From Pseudomonadota bacterium (GTDB lineage: Bacteria; Pseudomonadota; Gammaproteobacteria; Acidiferrobacterales; Acidiferrobacteraceae): a stretch of DNA of 55,562 bases. Positions 36,301-43,927 of this stretch are shown piece after piece (position 1 is the stretch's first letter; every line of letters starts with the position of its first letter). Position numbers and translations under genes: made by a program. The notes under the pieces are model-generated. The model did no database searches. It was not told the DNA's origin and saw nothing but the letters and a program-made list of their open reading frames with translations. The stretch is taken from positions 1 through 55,562 of the forward strand of contig JAJYPD010000014.1 in assembly GCA_021795715.1 (NCBI GenBank), written 5' to 3'.

Positions 36301-37515
36301 ATGGCGGTCGGCATCAAGGGTTTGCCGCATCTGCGGCCGGTCCACGGCATTCGTCTCGGCACGGTCATGGCGGGCATTCGCAAGGCCGATCGGCGCGATC
36401 TGGTCATCATCCAGTGTGATGAGGGCACGACCGCGGCTGCGGTCTTCACCCAGAGCCAGTTCGCCGCCGCGCCTGTCATGCTGGCCAAAACGCACCTGCG
36501 CCTTGCCACGCCGCGCGCTTTGATCATCAATACGGGCTATGCCAACGCGGCGACCGGGGAGCGCGGTCTTGAGGACGCCCGCCGCTGCTGCCAGGCCGTC
36601 GCCGAGCGCCTTCATTGCAGTGTCGAGGAAGTCCTGCCGTTTTCGACCGGCGTGATCGGTGAACCGCTGCCGGTCGACCGCATCGTCGCGGGGATTCCGG
36701 CAGCCCTCGAGGCGGGCCATGCCGAAGGCTGGGATGACGCGGCGTCGGGCATCATGACCACCGACACCGTCGCCAAGGGCGCATCGGTGACGCTGCCGAT
36801 CGGCACCCGCGCAATCACGATCACAGGCATCGCCAAGGGGTCGGGGATGATCCATCCGAACATGGCGACGATGCTCTCCTTCGTGGCGACCGACGCGGTG
36901 GCGGAGGCGCCGATACTGCAGGCCGCCCTGCAGCAGGCCGTTGCGACCACGTTCAACGCGATTACCGTCGACGGCGACACCTCCACGAACGACGCCCTCG
37001 TTCTGCTCGCAACGGGCCGTTCCGGCGTCCTTCTCGAACGATCGGGACCGGTGTGGAACGCCTTCGTGGAAGGACTGGAGCGGGTGTGCATGACGCTCGC
37101 CCAGGCGATCGTGCGCGACGGCGAAGGGGCCACCAAGTTCGTCACGGTGCGCGTGACAGGCGGGCGTTCGGTGGAGGAATGCCGGGTGGTCGCCAATACC
37201 ATCGCGCTCTCGCCGCTCGTAAAGACGGCGCTCTTTGCCAGCGACCCCAACTGGGGCCGCATCCTGATGGCGATCGGCCGCGCACCCATCGCGGCTTTGG
37301 ATACGCGCGCCATCGTGGTCATGCTCGGGGATGTGTGTGTCTTCCGCAATGGCGCGGTGGATCCGGGCTACAGCGAGGAATGGGGCCGCCAGGCCTTTGC
37401 GGGCGAAGAAATCCGCATCGGTGTCGATCTGGGGCAGGGTGGCGCCTCCGCCACCGTGTTCACCAGTGACCTGTCATACGAGTACGTACGCATTAATGGT
37501 GCCTACAGAACCTGA
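36301..37515 (+). CDS. argJ: Bifunctional ornithine acetyltransferase / N-acetylglutamate synthase
   Basis: A 404-residue arginine-biosynthesis enzyme that moves the acetyl group from N-acetylornithine to glutamate. The self-cleavage and nucleophile region KGSGMIHPNMATMLSF is present, with Thr after Ala as the expected nucleophile; NTGYANAATG and FNAITVDGDTSTND are also typical. Ribosome binding site GAGGGA precedes the ATG by about 6 nt. The order secA-argJ-Nudix is common in beta- and gammaproteobacteria. The C-terminus overlaps the Nudix gene by 20 nt. Confidence 0.95.
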   Translation: MAVGIKGLPHLRPVHGIRLGTVMAGIRKADRRDLVIIQCDEGTTAAAVFTQSQFAAAPVMLAKTHLRLATPRALIINTGYANAATGERGLEDARRCCQAVAERLHCSVEEVLPFSTGVIGEPLPVDRIVAGIPAALEAGHAEGWDDAASGIMTTDTVAKGASVTLPIGTRAITITGIAKGSGMIHPNMATMLSFVATDAVAEAPILQAALQQAVATTFNAITVDGDTSTNDALVLLATGRSGVLLERSGPVWNAFVEGLERVCMTLAQAIVRDGEGATKFVTVRVTGGRSVEECRVVANTIALSPLVKTALFASDPNWGRILMAIGRAPIAALDTRAIVVMLGDVCVFRNGAVDPGYSEEWGRQAFAGEEIRIGVDLGQGGASATVFTSDLSYEYVRINGAYRT

Positions 37516-38470
37516 ACACTGTCAGGTCGTCGTGGCGGCGCTCGTCTGCGACAAGCAAGGGCATTATCTCGTCAGTCAGCGCCCGCACGGCAAGGCGGGC
37601 GCCGGTCTCTGGGAGTTTCCCGGCGGCAAGGTCGAACCCGGGGAAGAGGAACAAGACGCCCTGGTTCGCGAGTTGCGCGAAGAGCTGGGCATCGAGGCAA
37701 CCGCCGTGGAGCCGCTGCCGCACTGGCGCGCCCGCGATCCCGCAGGCATCCATCTTTCGTTGTGGGTCGTCGCCGCGTTCGATGGTGTACCCGAGGCGCG
37801 CGAGGGTCAGCGGATCCGCTGGTGTACCGCCTTCGAGCTTGCGCGCATGGATTTTCTGCCGGCCGATGTGCCCCTGGTCGCCCGGCTCTGGCTGCCTCCT
37901 TACTACCTGATCAGCGCCGTTGCACAGACCGGCGAAGACGCCTTTCTTGCGAGTCTCCAGGACGCGCTCGCGCGACAGACCGCGCTGGTCCAGTTGCGGG
38001 AACCCTGGTCTCCCCGCCGCCTGCGATCCTTCGCCCGCCGGGTGCACGGCCTGTGCCGCCGTTATGGCGCCAAGCTCCTGCTCAACGCCCCTGCCGATGC
38101 CGTTTCCGGTTGTGCCGATGGTGTGCACCTCACCACCCGCCGCCTCCTTGCGCTGCGCGAGCGGCCGCTGCCGCGGCCCCTCCTTGTCGGGGCATCCTGC
38201 CATACGGCGGCAGAGCTTGCGCATGCCGCCCGTATCGACTGCGATTTCGCAGTGATTTCGCCCGTCCAGGCGACCGCATCCCATCCAGGCGCCGTGCCGT
38301 TGGGGTGGCGGGGATTTGCGCAACTGGCCGCCTCCGTCGCCCTGCCGACCTACGCACTGGGCGGCATGACGTACAGCGATCTTCCGCGCAGCCGCGACCT
38401 CGGCGGGCAGGGTGTGGCTTTGCGCAGCGGCGCGTTTGCAATCCCCGGGGATCCGGTGGGAAAAGACTGA
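37496..38470 (+). CDS. Nudix hydrolase (MutT-like) fused to a ThiE/TenI-like domain
   Basis: A 324-residue two-domain protein. The N-terminal domain (about 1-130) is a Nudix hydrolase with a perfect box: Gly-x5-Glu-x7-Arg-Glu-Leu-x-Glu-Glu-x-Gly-Ile (within GGKVEPGEEEQDALVRELRE and the following ELGI); this is the fold of the 8-oxo-dGTP pyrophosphatase MutT. The C-terminal domain (about 135-320) resembles thiamine phosphate synthase/TenI: ALVQLRE, GCADGVHL and CDFAVISPV. The usual GQxD after GVHL is replaced by TTRR, so true ThiE activity is doubtful. This fusion is known in proteobacteria near argJ. ATG at 37496 lies inside argJ. Confidence 0.88.
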   Translation: MVPTEPEHCQVVVAALVCDKQGHYLVSQRPHGKAGAGLWEFPGGKVEPGEEEQDALVRELREELGIEATAVEPLPHWRARDPAGIHLSLWVVAAFDGVPEAREGQRIRWCTAFELARMDFLPADVPLVARLWLPPYYLISAVAQTGEDAFLASLQDALARQTALVQLREPWSPRRLRSFARRVHGLCRRYGAKLLLNAPADAVSGCADGVHLTTRRLLALRERPLPRPLLVGASCHTAAELAHAARIDCDFAVISPVQATASHPGAVPLGWRGFAQLAASVALPTYALGGMTYSDLPRSRDLGGQGVALRSGAFAIPGDPVGKD

Positions 38471-38560
38471 GGGCGGCGGCGGTATCGTGGGCTATGCTTT
38501 ACACAACGCTTGCATTGCGCAAACCCGGTGCGCAGGCGCCTGACAGGAGGAATGATTGCC

Positions 38561-39343
38561 ATGGTCGCTTTCTCGCTTCTGGCTTTTCTGACGGCGTTTG
38601 TCCTCGTGCTCGCCTGGTCTTTGCATGTGATCTACGAGTATCAGCGTGCCGTGATCTTTACCTTCGGCCGTTTTACCGGTGTGAAGGGGCCTGGTCTGAT
38701 CGTGGTCATCCCCGTCGTTCAGCGCATGGTACGGGTGGATTTGCGTACGCAAGTGCACGATGTGCCCGTTCAGGACGCCATATCCCGGGACAATGTGTCG
38801 GTGAGGGTCGATGCCGTGCTTTATTTTCGCGTGATCGATGCGGCCAAGGCATTCATTCACGTGGAGAACTATTATGCGGCCACCAGCAAGCTCGCGCAGA
38901 CGACGCTGCGATCGGTCATCGGCAACCACGAACTCGATGAGATGCTGGCGGAACGTAACAAGCTAAACGGCGACATACAGGCGATCCTGGAAAAACAGGT
39001 GGACGCGTGGGGCATCGAGGTGATCAATGTCGAAGTGCGCGACATTTTGCTGACGGATGACATGATCCGGGCGATCGCCAAGCAGGCCGAAGCGGAGCGC
39101 GACCGGCGCGCCAAGGTCATCCACGCCGAGGCCGAATTCCAGGCCGCGCAGACCCTGATCAATGCCGCCAGGATCCTGGCGACGGCCCCCGGGGGGATGC
39201 AGCTGCGCTATCTACAGACGCTAAGCGAGATTGCGCGCGAAAACAATTCCACCGTCGTCTTCCCCATGCCGATCGACGTGGTGAAGCCCATTCTGGAGAT
39301 TCTCGAACGCAACGCGGCGCCCCGCGCCGGTACGGCCGGCTAG
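38561..39343 (+). CDS. Slipin / stomatin-like SPFH-domain membrane protein
   Basis: A 260-residue SPFH protein: an N-terminal membrane hairpin (about 3-22), then the SPFH/band-7 domain starting YEYQRAVIFTFGRFTGVKGPG and continuing with TLRSVIGNHELDEMLAERN, and an AIAKQAEAERDRRAKVIHAEAE helix. Stomatin-type proteins oligomerise at the membrane and often partner with an NfeD protease-like protein; no nfeD gene adjoins it. GGAGG at 38546-38550 best serves the ATG at 38561; the ATG at 38552 is too close. About 90 nt separate it from the Nudix gene. Confidence 0.9.
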   Translation: MVAFSLLAFLTAFVLVLAWSLHVIYEYQRAVIFTFGRFTGVKGPGLIVVIPVVQRMVRVDLRTQVHDVPVQDAISRDNVSVRVDAVLYFRVIDAAKAFIHVENYYAATSKLAQTTLRSVIGNHELDEMLAERNKLNGDIQAILEKQVDAWGIEVINVEVRDILLTDDMIRAIAKQAEAERDRRAKVIHAEAEFQAAQTLINAARILATAPGGMQLRYLQTLSEIARENNSTVVFPMPIDVVKPILEILERNAAPRAGTAG

Positions 39344-39732
39344 ACATGCCGCTTGCGAGCAGGTGGCCGTCTGCAACCGGGGCCGCACGGTGAGCGGCGC
39401 GAAACGCAAACACCGGTCTCACGTCTCCCCTGTCCGATCGCGTGCGGCGGCCTGCCCCACCCCGCCCAGGGGTGCCGGTGCCTGCCGCCATGAGGCCCGT
39501 GGCGCGTGTCTGGGGCCGCCGGGGTCTGCGCGGCCGTCTGCCGGAAGTGGCGTCCGGTCTTTTTGCGCCGTTGCGTAAAGGCGCCTCCCCAGGCGGATCC
39601 TGCGTCCACGCGGCCTGGGCCTGAAACCCCCAAAAGAGGTGAAAGGCGGCCTGGCCCGCCTGGTATCGTTGAGGACTGCAACGGCCGGGAAAGGCCTGCG
39701 CCGCACGGCAAGGCCATCTTGTCCGCTGCGGG
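39344..39732. other. Intergenic region without a recognisable gene
   Basis: About 390 nt of GC-rich sequence lie between the convergent slipin and coaE genes. Only short chance frames are present and no start with a ribosome binding site was found. I see no convincing terminator; a weak 5-bp GGCGG/CCGCC hairpin near 39645 could serve coaE on the minus strand. In many relatives zapD and yacG follow coaE here; neither is visible. Confidence 0.5.
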
Positions 39733-40356
39733 TCATTCGCAAAGGGCGGGGCGATTCTTCACGATCTGCCGGTAACGTTCATCCAGGGCCGCCACGCGGG
39801 CGCGCAGTTCCTCGCGGCTGCCCTTATTGACGAGGATGTCGTCTGCCATCGCCAGCCGCTGCGCGCGGGTCGCCTGAATGGCCAACAACTGGTCGATGGC
39901 GGCGGGGTTCAGCTGGCGTTCGCGCAGCCGGGCTCTTTGCAGCTTGGGGTCGGTGTCTACCACCGCGATGCGATCGACAAATGGGGGCCGCCCGTTTTCG
40001 GCGAGAAGCGGGATTACGAGCAGCGCGTAGGGGCAGGCGCCTTCGGAGCGCGCCCGCAGGGCGTTCCGGATGAGGGGATGGAGGACTGCTTCGAGCGCAC
40101 GGCGCGCCTGCAGGTCCGCAAAGACGATGCGACGGAGCGCCGGCCTGTCGATATGGCCTTCACTGTCGGTTATGCCCGATCCAAAGAGCGCGCGGATGCG
40201 CGCATTGGCCTCCTGGCCCGGTTCCATGAATTCGTGCGCGAGGGCATCGGCGTCGGTGACGGGTATGCCGCGTTCGGCAAACATCTGCGCCACCGTCGAT
40301 TTGCCTGTCCCCGCACCTCCCGTGAGGGCGACCCGCCACGTGCGTTCAGCGGCCAT
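39733..40356 (-). CDS. coaE: Dephospho-CoA kinase
   Basis: A 207-residue P-loop kinase for the last step of coenzyme A synthesis. Seen are VALTGGAGTGKSTVA (P-loop), PVTDADALAHE, HPLIRNALRA and the lid-like DPKLQRARLRERQ. The ATG at 40356 overlaps the end of pilD by 11 nt; 17 codons upstream in frame belong to pilD. coaE after pilD is the standard order in type IV pilus loci. In this protein the usual Gly-Ser-Gly-Lys P-loop reads Gly-Thr-Gly-Lys. Confidence 0.95.
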   Translation of the reverse strand: MAAERTWRVALTGGAGTGKSTVAQMFAERGIPVTDADALAHEFMEPGQEANARIRALFGSGITDSEGHIDRPALRRIVFADLQARRALEAVLHPLIRNALRARSEGACPYALLVIPLLAENGRPPFVDRIAVVDTDPKLQRARLRERQLNPAAIDQLLAIQATRAQRLAMADDILVNKGSREELRARVAALDERYRQIVKNRPALCE

Positions 40357-41209
40357 GCGCCAGATGCAAATAGGTGGCGAGGAGCGGGTGACCATAAAAG
40401 AGCGCAAGCCAGAAGGCGCCCGCGAGATAAGGACCGAATGGCATCGGGGCGCTGCGTCCCTGGCGTTTCAAGGCGATCAGGGTAAGGCCCACCACCGCCC
40501 CCGCAAGCGATGCAAGCAGCAGAAGGAGGGGGAGCAATTGCCATCCCACCCAGGCCCCCGCTGCGGCGAACAGTTTGAAGTCGCCGTAGCCCATGCCCTC
40601 TTTGCCGGTCAGGAGGCGGAAGGCGTGGTAGATGAGCCATAGCGAGAGATAACCGCTGGCCGCGCCAATGACCGCGGCCTCCAGGCTTGCGAAGCGACCG
40701 CCTATGTTGACGAGCAGACCCAGCCACAGCAGCGGCAGCGTCAGCACATCCGGCAGCAACTGTTCCTTCCAGTCGATGAAAGTCAGCGCGATCAGGCAGG
40801 CGGAGGCGGTGAACGCGAGGATCGCCGCCGGTGCCGCGCCAAAGCGCGCCAGGCTGAGGGCCGCCGCCACCGTGGTGACGAGCTCGATCAGGAAATAGCG
40901 GGGCGGAATTGGGGCGCGGCAATGGCGGCAGCGGCCGCGGAGGGCCACGAAACCGATCAGCGGGATGTTTTCCAGCCACCCAAGCCGCGTCTGGCACTGC
41001 GGGCAGTGGGAAGGCGGCAGGGCCAGATTGAAGACCCCGCGCGGCCGGTCCGTTTCGCGTCGTGCGGTGAGGGCCTGGCAGTCTTCTTCCCAGCTGCGCC
41101 TGAGCATGATCGGCAGACGGTAGACCAGCATGCTGAGGAAGCTGCCAATGATGGCGCCCAAGCCCAGGACAAGGATGTAAAGGGCGAGCGGATGCGCAAG
41201 AAGTCTCAT
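40346..41209 (-). CDS. pilD: Type IV prepilin peptidase / N-methyltransferase PilD
   Basis: A 287-residue inner-membrane aspartic protease that cuts and N-methylates type IV prepilins. The N-terminal cytoplasmic loop has the two Cys pairs CPQC and CRHC. The catalytic aspartates are in FIDWKEQLLPD and in GMGYGDFKLFAA (the GxGD motif). About eight membrane helices. It follows pilB by 57 nt with no pilC between them, which is unusual, and is followed by coaE. Confidence 0.95.
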   Translation of the reverse strand: MRLLAHPLALYILVLGLGAIIGSFLSMLVYRLPIMLRRSWEEDCQALTARRETDRPRGVFNLALPPSHCPQCQTRLGWLENIPLIGFVALRGRCRHCRAPIPPRYFLIELVTTVAAALSLARFGAAPAAILAFTASACLIALTFIDWKEQLLPDVLTLPLLWLGLLVNIGGRFASLEAAVIGAASGYLSLWLIYHAFRLLTGKEGMGYGDFKLFAAAGAWVGWQLLPLLLLLASLAGAVVGLTLIALKRQGRSAPMPFGPYLAGAFWLALFYGHPLLATYLHLAHGR

Positions 41210-41266
41210 GTGGGCATTATAAAGCGCCGCGGCGCCGTTGCGCAGTCTGCCGTGTGTGATCCGCGC

Positions 41267-42988
41267 TCATTCGTTGGTGACGCGCTCGACTTCCTCGAGG
41301 CTGGTAATGCCTTCCCGAACCTTTCTCAGGCCTGACTGCCGCAGATCCGCAATCCCTTCTTTGCGCGCCTGTTGGGCGATGTCGGTCGCGTTGCCGCCAC
41401 GGAGGATGATCTGTCCGATGGCCGGTGTCATGGGCATGACCTGGTAGATACCGACCCGCCCCTTGTATCCCCCGTTGCAGGCATCACATCCGCCGGGACC
41501 ATAGATGCGCAGGCTGGGAATCTCCTCTTCACGGAAGCCGACCTGGAGCAGGGCCGTCTTTGGCAGCTCGACCGGCTTGCGGCACTGCGGGCAGAGGCGG
41601 CGGGCCAGCCGCTGGGCAATGATGAGATTGACCGCCGAGGCGATGTTGAACGGGGGCACGCCCATGTTCACGAGGCGCCCCAGTGTCTGTGGCGCGTCAT
41701 TCGTGTGCAAAGTCGAGATCACCATGTGCCCTGTCTGCGCCGCCTTGATGGCGATTTCCGCCGTTTCCAGATCGCGGATTTCCCCCACCATGATGACGTC
41801 AGGATCCTGGCGGAGGAAGGCGCGCAAGGCGGAGGCGAAGGTCAGTTTGGCCCGCTCGTTGATGTTGACCTGGTTGATGCCCATGAGGTTGATTTCCACC
41901 GGGTCCTCGGCGGTGGAGATGTTGCGGTCGGGCGTGTTCAGGATGTTCAACGCCGTGTAGAGCGTAACCGTTTTGCCGCTTCCCGTCGGGCCCGTGACGA
42001 GCACCATGCCGTAAGGCCGGTGGATGGCCTCCATGTACGCCTCTTTCTGTTCGCTCTCAAAACCGAGGCGGTCGACGCCGAGCGTCGCGGAGGTCGGGTC
42101 GAGAATGCGCAGCACGATCTTCTCGCCGAACAAAGTCGGCAGGGTGCTTACGCGAAAATCGATCGCCCGCGTCTGCGATACGCGGATTTTCATGCGGCCA
42201 TCCTGGGGGATGCGGCGTTCGGAAATGTCCAGTTTCGCGAGAATCTTCACGCGCGATGCGATGCGCGAGGCCAGTGCCGGCGGCGGTGACGCCACCTCCT
42301 GGAGAACGCCGTCTGTGCGGAAGCGCACGCGGTATTGGCGTTCGTAGGGTTCGATATGAATGTCCGATGCGCCGCGGTTGATGGCATCGAGCAGAATCTT
42401 GTTTACGAACCGGACGATCGGCTTGTCGTTGACGTCGTCGTTGTCCGTGGCGTCGACCGGCATCTGCTCGGCACCGACGTCGACGTTGTCCAGCACCTCG
42501 CTCATCTCCGCAAGCGAATTGCCCTGTTGCGAGTCGAGGTTGCGGTCGATCAGCGTGTTGAGCTTGTTTTCTTCGACCAGGATCGGTTCGGGGACAAGGC
42601 CCGTGTTGAACTTGATTTCGTCGAGTGCGGCCACATTGGTCGGATCCGCGACGGCCACGTAAAGGCGCGTCCCCCTCTTGAACAGCGGCAGGATCCGGTG
42701 GCGGCTGATCAGTTTCGCATCCACCGCCTTGACCGGCAGGGACTGGGGGTCGAAGGCGTTGATGTCAAGCAAGGGGATGCCGAATTCTTCCGAGGCGGCC
42801 CGGGCGATGGTCAACGCATCGAGCTTGTGGCTCTCGGCGAGGCGAACAAGAAAGGAAACTTTGTTCGTGACCGACTCATTGTTGATTTTTTCCGCATCCT
42901 GGGCGCTCAGGAGCTTATCGCGCACGAGGCGCGCAGCGAGGCCTGAAAGGGCGGCTGATCCGGTCGCAATCGGGTTCACGTTGGACAT
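41267..42988 (-). CDS. pilB: Type IV pilus assembly ATPase PilB
   Basis: A 573-residue GspE-family hexameric ATPase that powers pilus extension. The N-terminal MshEN-type domain (about 15-160) is followed by the NTPase core: GPTGSGKT (Walker A, about residue 335), the Asp box region EDPVEINLMGINQVN, Walker B DPDVIMVGEIRD and the His box TGHMVISTLHTND. A zinc site is formed by CPQC and CDAC near the C-terminus. It is divergent from rubrerythrin with 170 nt between the starts. No pilA or pilC adjoins it. Confidence 0.95.
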   Translation of the reverse strand: MSNVNPIATGSAALSGLAARLVRDKLLSAQDAEKINNESVTNKVSFLVRLAESHKLDALTIARAASEEFGIPLLDINAFDPQSLPVKAVDAKLISRHRILPLFKRGTRLYVAVADPTNVAALDEIKFNTGLVPEPILVEENKLNTLIDRNLDSQQGNSLAEMSEVLDNVDVGAEQMPVDATDNDDVNDKPIVRFVNKILLDAINRGASDIHIEPYERQYRVRFRTDGVLQEVASPPPALASRIASRVKILAKLDISERRIPQDGRMKIRVSQTRAIDFRVSTLPTLFGEKIVLRILDPTSATLGVDRLGFESEQKEAYMEAIHRPYGMVLVTGPTGSGKTVTLYTALNILNTPDRNISTAEDPVEINLMGINQVNINERAKLTFASALRAFLRQDPDVIMVGEIRDLETAEIAIKAAQTGHMVISTLHTNDAPQTLGRLVNMGVPPFNIASAVNLIIAQRLARRLCPQCRKPVELPKTALLQVGFREEEIPSLRIYGPGGCDACNGGYKGRVGIYQVMPMTPAIGQIILRGGNATDIAQQARKEGIADLRQSGLRKVREGITSLEEVERVTNE

Positions 42989-43091
42989 AAGGACGCTCAG
43001 GCCTTGATAGCGGTCATTGGTACATTGTGTTTCATGACAGTCACTCCCATAGTAGATCAGTTCGCGCGAGAAGCCAGTTTGATTTGACGGC

Positions 43092-43121
43092 TTGACGGCG
43101 TTCCCGCGCCGACATTAGACT
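43092..43121 (+). promoter_or_regulatory. Rubrerythrin promoter
   Basis: TTGACG (43092-43097) and TAGACT (43116-43121) are 18 nt apart, about 38 nt upstream of the rubrerythrin ATG. The -10 lies inside a PerR-like palindrome, so a bound repressor would block this promoter. Confidence 0.55.
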
Positions 43122-43129
43122 AATTCTAA
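43115..43129 (+). promoter_or_regulatory. PerR-like operator (Fur-family box)
   Basis: TTAGACTAATTCTAA is a 15-nt 7-1-7 sequence with perfect 5-nt arms (TTAGA/TCTAA). It differs from the PerR consensus TTAnAATnATTnTAA at one position. It overlaps the -10 of the rubrerythrin promoter, the expected place for repression. Rubrerythrins are classic PerR targets in several phyla. That a PerR-type protein exists in this genome is inference. Confidence 0.55.
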
Positions 43130-43158
43130 ATCAACGGACACCAAGGAGTCCTGACGTC

Positions 43159-43578
43159 ATGGAGCTTAAAGGTAGCAAAACTCATGAGAATCTGAAGGCT
43201 GCGTTTGCGGGCGAATCCCAGGCCAACCGCCGTTATCTGTATTTCGCGGCCAAGGCCGATGTCGAGGGGTACAATGATGTTTCCGCCGTATTCCGGTCCA
43301 CGGCAGAAGGCGAGACGGGCCATGCGCACGGCCATCTCGAATACCTCGAGAAGGTCGGTGATCCGGCGACCGGTCTGCCCATCGGGTCGACGGCCGACAA
43401 TCTGAAGGCCTCGATCGCCGGTGAAACGCACGAATACACCGATATGTACCCGGGCATGGCCAAGGCGGCCCGCGCCGAAGGGTTCGACGAAATCGCGGAT
43501 TGGTTTGAGACCCTGGCTAAAGCCGAACGGTCTCACGCCAACCGCTTCCAGAAGGCCCTCGACGCTTTCGGCAAATAA
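43159..43578 (+). CDS. Rubrerythrin lacking the rubredoxin domain (sulerythrin/erythrin type)
   Basis: A 139-residue four-helix ferritin-like protein. The di-iron ligand pattern is Glu 19, Glu 52-x-x-His 55, Glu 89, Glu 92 and Glu 123-x-x-His 126. The C-terminal rubredoxin domain with two CxxC pairs is absent, so electrons must come from a separate donor. Such proteins reduce hydrogen peroxide in the cytoplasm. AAGGAG (43143-43148) precedes the ATG. The gene is closed by a strong terminator, so it is monocistronic, behind a PerR-like operator. Downstream genes of the Fe-S/EncFtn/DUF3501 unit are often found with rubrerythrin. Confidence 0.92.
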   Translation: MELKGSKTHENLKAAFAGESQANRRYLYFAAKADVEGYNDVSAVFRSTAEGETGHAHGHLEYLEKVGDPATGLPIGSTADNLKASIAGETHEYTDMYPGMAKAARAEGFDEIADWFETLAKAERSHANRFQKALDAFGK

Positions 43579-43592
43579 GGGCTAATCTATAC

Positions 43593-43619
43593 GGACCGGC
43601 GCCCTGCCGGTCCTTTTTT
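43593..43619 (+). terminator. Rho-independent terminator after rubrerythrin
   Basis: Perfect 8-bp stem GGACCGGC (43593-43600) with GCCGGTCC (43606-43613), a 5-nt loop and six T (43614-43619). It separates the rubrerythrin transcript from the Fe-S protein gene 308 nt downstream. Confidence 0.95.
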
Positions 43620-43927
43620 GTGGTGCGCCCGCCGGCACGTCTTTGCAAAAAGACGGTTCGCGACGCATCCGGCGAGGGGGCGTGTCACCCGAGGCCTGGG
43701 TGATGCAGGCAGGCGCAGGTCTTTTTAAGGGAAGGCGGATGCGGCAGGCCCGGCGTGAGGGCCGGTCTGTGCCATCGGGGCAGACCGGAGTGTGCCCGGC
43801 GCAGGCGCCGGCCGGCGGCGTTCGGGTTTTGCGCGAATCGCCGGATTTCGCACCCGCACATCCGCTGGCGTGAAAGGGCCAACGGGGGCCGCCCCTTGCC
43901 CGGCTGGACCCCGGAAGGAGATCCGAC
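43620..43927. other. Structured intergenic region before the Fe-S protein gene
   Basis: About 310 nt without a supported gene. It holds a perfect 6-bp hairpin with GCAA loop (43639-43654) and a longer hairpin with 8-bp arms (43762-43769 with 43781-43788), which can be extended inward with a bulge. No clear promoter was found, although one is needed after the terminator. The last bases contain GGAAGGAG, the ribosome binding site of the next gene. Confidence 0.45.
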
